From NCBI GenBank assembly GCA_023254015.1, contig JALQYS010000598.1:1-8077 (forward strand): DNA of 8,077 bases. Direction: 5' to 3'. The number at the start of each line of letters is the position of its first letter. Position 1 is the stretch's first letter. The stretch comes from Paracoccaceae bacterium (GTDB lineage: Bacteria > Pseudomonadota > Alphaproteobacteria > Rhodobacterales > Rhodobacteraceae). Of the stretch, positions 6,591 through 8,077 are shown piece after piece. The notes beneath the pieces were generated by a model. The model did not search any database, was not told where the DNA came from, and saw only the letters and a list, made by a program, of their open reading frames with translations. The position numbers were made by a program, and so were the translations under genes.

Positions 6591-6689
6591 GCTAGGCGGT
6601 GCGGGGATCTGGCGCTAGCCTGCCCGCAACGAAGATTCCGGTCGCGCCCCCCCGGGCCCGCCCAGCGCATGCCCATCGGAGGGCCAGAG

Positions 6690-7598
6690 ATGACCAGCGA
6701 TATCAGCCTCGCTTTTGCCCATCCCGAGGAACGCTCGATCGCCTCTGCCGGTGCCGCGCCGCGCGACCGCATCTCGCTGCGCGATCATGTGGTCGAGGTC
6801 GAGATCGGCGCCTTTCAGAAAGAGCGCGGCCACACCCAGCGGGTGATGTTCAACGTGGTGGTCGAGGTGCGCCCCGCCCCCGCACCGCTGGATGATGATG
6901 TCGACAAGATCCTGTCCTATGACCGCATCACCGAGGCGATTGCCGACGAATTGGCTGCCGAACGGTTGAACCTGCTGGAGACGCTGGCCGAACGGGTGGC
7001 CGAACGGATTCTGGCCGAACCGCAGGCGATGCGGGTTTTCGTGCGGATCGAAAAGCTGGATATCGGCCCCTACAAGCTGGGGGTCGAGATCGTGCGCTCG
7101 CGCGCCGAGACAGCGCTGCAGGTGATGGGGCAAGATGGCAAGGAAGCCTCGCTGCACCCGCTGGTCGTCTATCTGGACAACGCCGCAATCCACGCCCCCG
7201 ATCTGGAGGCCCGGCTGGACCGGCTGCAGGCCCGTGGCCTGCCGGTGATCCTGACCGTGGGCCTGCCCGACATGCCGCGCCCCCAGACCGGGCACAAGCC
7301 GACCCAGCGGCGGGTGGACCTTTTGGCAATCGAACAGAACGCCTGGGTCCTGGCCGCGCGCGATCCGCGCTGCGTGGTGATGGAGACGCGGACCGAGATC
7401 GACTGGGCCGTGAAGCGCGGACAGATGATGGTCTGGGCGCCCTCGAAGCTGGTGCTTGACGCCGTCGACGGCCCCCATAGCCGCGAGCCCGTTGCCCTGG
7501 CGCTGTGGCTGGCCGAAACCATGGCGGCCGAGCGGCTGATCGTTCACGGCAATGTTGCATTGCCGGCAGGAAGCCGCGTGCAGGTGGAAAAGGCCTGA
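6690..7598 (+). CDS. folB: Dihydroneopterin aldolase with extra C-terminal domain
   Basis: This is a 302-residue protein, more than twice the usual 120 or so for FolB. ATG 6690 follows GGAGGG (6678-6683) by six bases; an in-frame ATG at 6669 precedes that site. Residues 25-142 are the aldolase, which converts 7,8-dihydroneopterin to 6-hydroxymethyl-7,8-dihydropterin and glycolaldehyde in folate synthesis. The expected catalytic set is present: Glu45 in GAFQKERG, Tyr78 in LSYDRI, Glu97 in LLETLAERVA and Lys122 in IEKLDIGPYKLGVEIVRSR. Residues 157-302 are not FolB. LLAIEQNAWVLAARDP (211-226), MMVWAPSKLVL (246-256) and PVALALWLAETMAAERLIVHG (267-287) recall the C-terminal half of small amino-acid-kinase-fold proteins such as the MfnE type. 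That assignment is a pattern-based inference. The glycine-rich N-terminal kinase loop is not seen, so the tail may be regulatory or structural. folP follows after 164 bases; folK is absent from the window. Confidence 0.87.
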   Translation: MTSDISLAFAHPEERSIASAGAAPRDRISLRDHVVEVEIGAFQKERGHTQRVMFNVVVEVRPAPAPLDDDVDKILSYDRITEAIADELAAERLNLLETLAERVAERILAEPQAMRVFVRIEKLDIGPYKLGVEIVRSRAETALQVMGQDGKEASLHPLVVYLDNAAIHAPDLEARLDRLQARGLPVILTVGLPDMPRPQTGHKPTQRRVDLLAIEQNAWVLAARDPRCVVMETRTEIDWAVKRGQMMVWAPSKLVLDAVDGPHSREPVALALWLAETMAAERLIVHGNVALPAGSRVQVEKA

Positions 7599-7762
7599 TC
7601 CTTCCCCTTGCCCGGCTCGGTCCTTGGGCTTAATCCCCTTGCGGTATGACCTGCGGGGCCTTGCGATGGGCTGGGCGCCTGCCGTGCGCTTTCGGCGTCA
7701 GCCGGGGACGACGGCCAGCTGAGCGCTCCGCAGGACAGGTGAACCAGCAGGAAAGACCGGAT

Positions 7763-8077
7763 TTGCGCCACTATCTGCGAGCCATAGCGATGAATGATCC
7801 AGCGCGTCCGGCGGGGGCCCTGCCCCTTGCGGGGGGATGGTGCTGGTTTGACCGGGTCGAGATCCTCTCGCGGCACGAACCGGCCCGGATCGTGGGCTTG
7901 GGCGATCTGACGGCGGCGGAACGTGACCTTCTGTCGGCACCGCGGCCTGATTTCGGCGGTCTGGCAATGGATGCGCCGCGGATCATGGGCATCCTGAACA
8001 TCACGCCGGACAGTTTTTCCGATGGCGGGTTGTTCCTGCGCCCCGAGGCGGCCCTGATGCAGGCCCGGCGCATGGCG
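7763..8077 (+). CDS. folP: Dihydropteroate synthase (N-terminal part, 3' end outside window)
   Basis: The 105 codons in the window run off the right edge. The diagnostic motif RIMGILNITPDSFSDGG sits about 77-93 residues from the start. It contains the Asn that binds metal and diphosphate and the mobile loop 1 of the enzyme, which joins p-aminobenzoate to 6-hydroxymethyl-dihydropterin diphosphate. TTG 7763 is chosen as start because AGGAAAG (7749-7755) lies seven bases upstream. It adds LRHYLRAIA before the first ATG at 7790, which itself has no good ribosome site; GTG 7739 is also in frame. The N-terminal region before the motif is about 75 residues, longer than in the Escherichia coli enzyme. 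It includes PLAGGWCWFDRV, which I recall from other Rhodobacterales enzymes. The frame is in the same direction as the aldolase gene, 164 bases after it, so co-transcription is plausible. Confidence 0.88.
   Translation, partial: MRHYLRAIAMNDPARPAGALPLAGGWCWFDRVEILSRHEPARIVGLGDLTAAERDLLSAPRPDFGGLAMDAPRIMGILNITPDSFSDGGLFLRPEAALMQARRMA

Noticed and set aside
6615..7547. Minus-strand open frame of 310 codons opposite the aldolase fusion gene
   Set aside because: Compositionally a shadow. It would cover the gene's ribosome site, and nothing in it resembles a family.
7599..7762. Possible promoter TTGGGC (7624-7629) and TATGAC (7645-7650) between the two folate genes
   Set aside because: The spacer is only 15 bases and the matches are weak. 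I see no other convincing signal in this gap apart from the ribosome site near its end.

Overview
The window is ordinary-looking chromosome from a GC-rich alphaproteobacterium. The protein motifs and the codon use (strong G/C third positions) suggest Rhodobacterales (Rhodobacter/Paracoccus-like). This placement comes from recalled resemblance, not from a search. I see no rRNA, tRNA, CRISPR array, insertion sequence or phage gene.

Layout, left to right: (1) the 3' end of a HAD-family pyrimidine 5'-nucleotidase (1-255, +). (2) A 74-residue two-helix membrane protein of unknown role (328-552, +). (3) A UbiH/UbiF/COQ6-type FAD monooxygenase, probably for ubiquinone ring hydroxylation (622-1821, +). 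(4) A long imperfect inverted repeat (1821-1891) filling the gap between convergent genes. (5) A class V PLP aminotransferase of the alanine-glyoxylate type (1894-3018, -). (6) A 219-base divergent promoter region. (7) An 853-residue relative of pyruvate phosphate dikinase whose phosphohistidine and PEP/pyruvate domains look intact but whose nucleotide-binding domain has lost key residues (3238-5799, +). (8) An AT-rich stretch with a TATAAT box, two hairpins and a U-tract terminator (about 5788-5879). (9) A secreted SleB-type cell wall hydrolase (5982-6521, +). (10) A dihydroneopterin aldolase fused to an extra C-terminal domain of about 145 residues (6690-7598, +). (11) The 5' end of dihydropteroate synthase (7763-8077, +), cut by the window edge.

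Functional links: the last two genes are folate biosynthesis steps. FolB acts on dihydroneopterin, and FolP condenses the pterin diphosphate with p-aminobenzoate. The intervening pyrophosphokinase FolK is not in the window. The other genes look like independent housekeeping transcription units, most of them 70-220 bases apart.

The most interesting points are the dikinase-like protein with an eroded ATP site, the FolB fusion whose tail resembles the C-terminal half of a small amino-acid-kinase-fold protein, and the structured region between 5788 and 5879. That region could be a plain terminator, a leader attenuator or a small RNA. No wholly new multi-gene system is visible.
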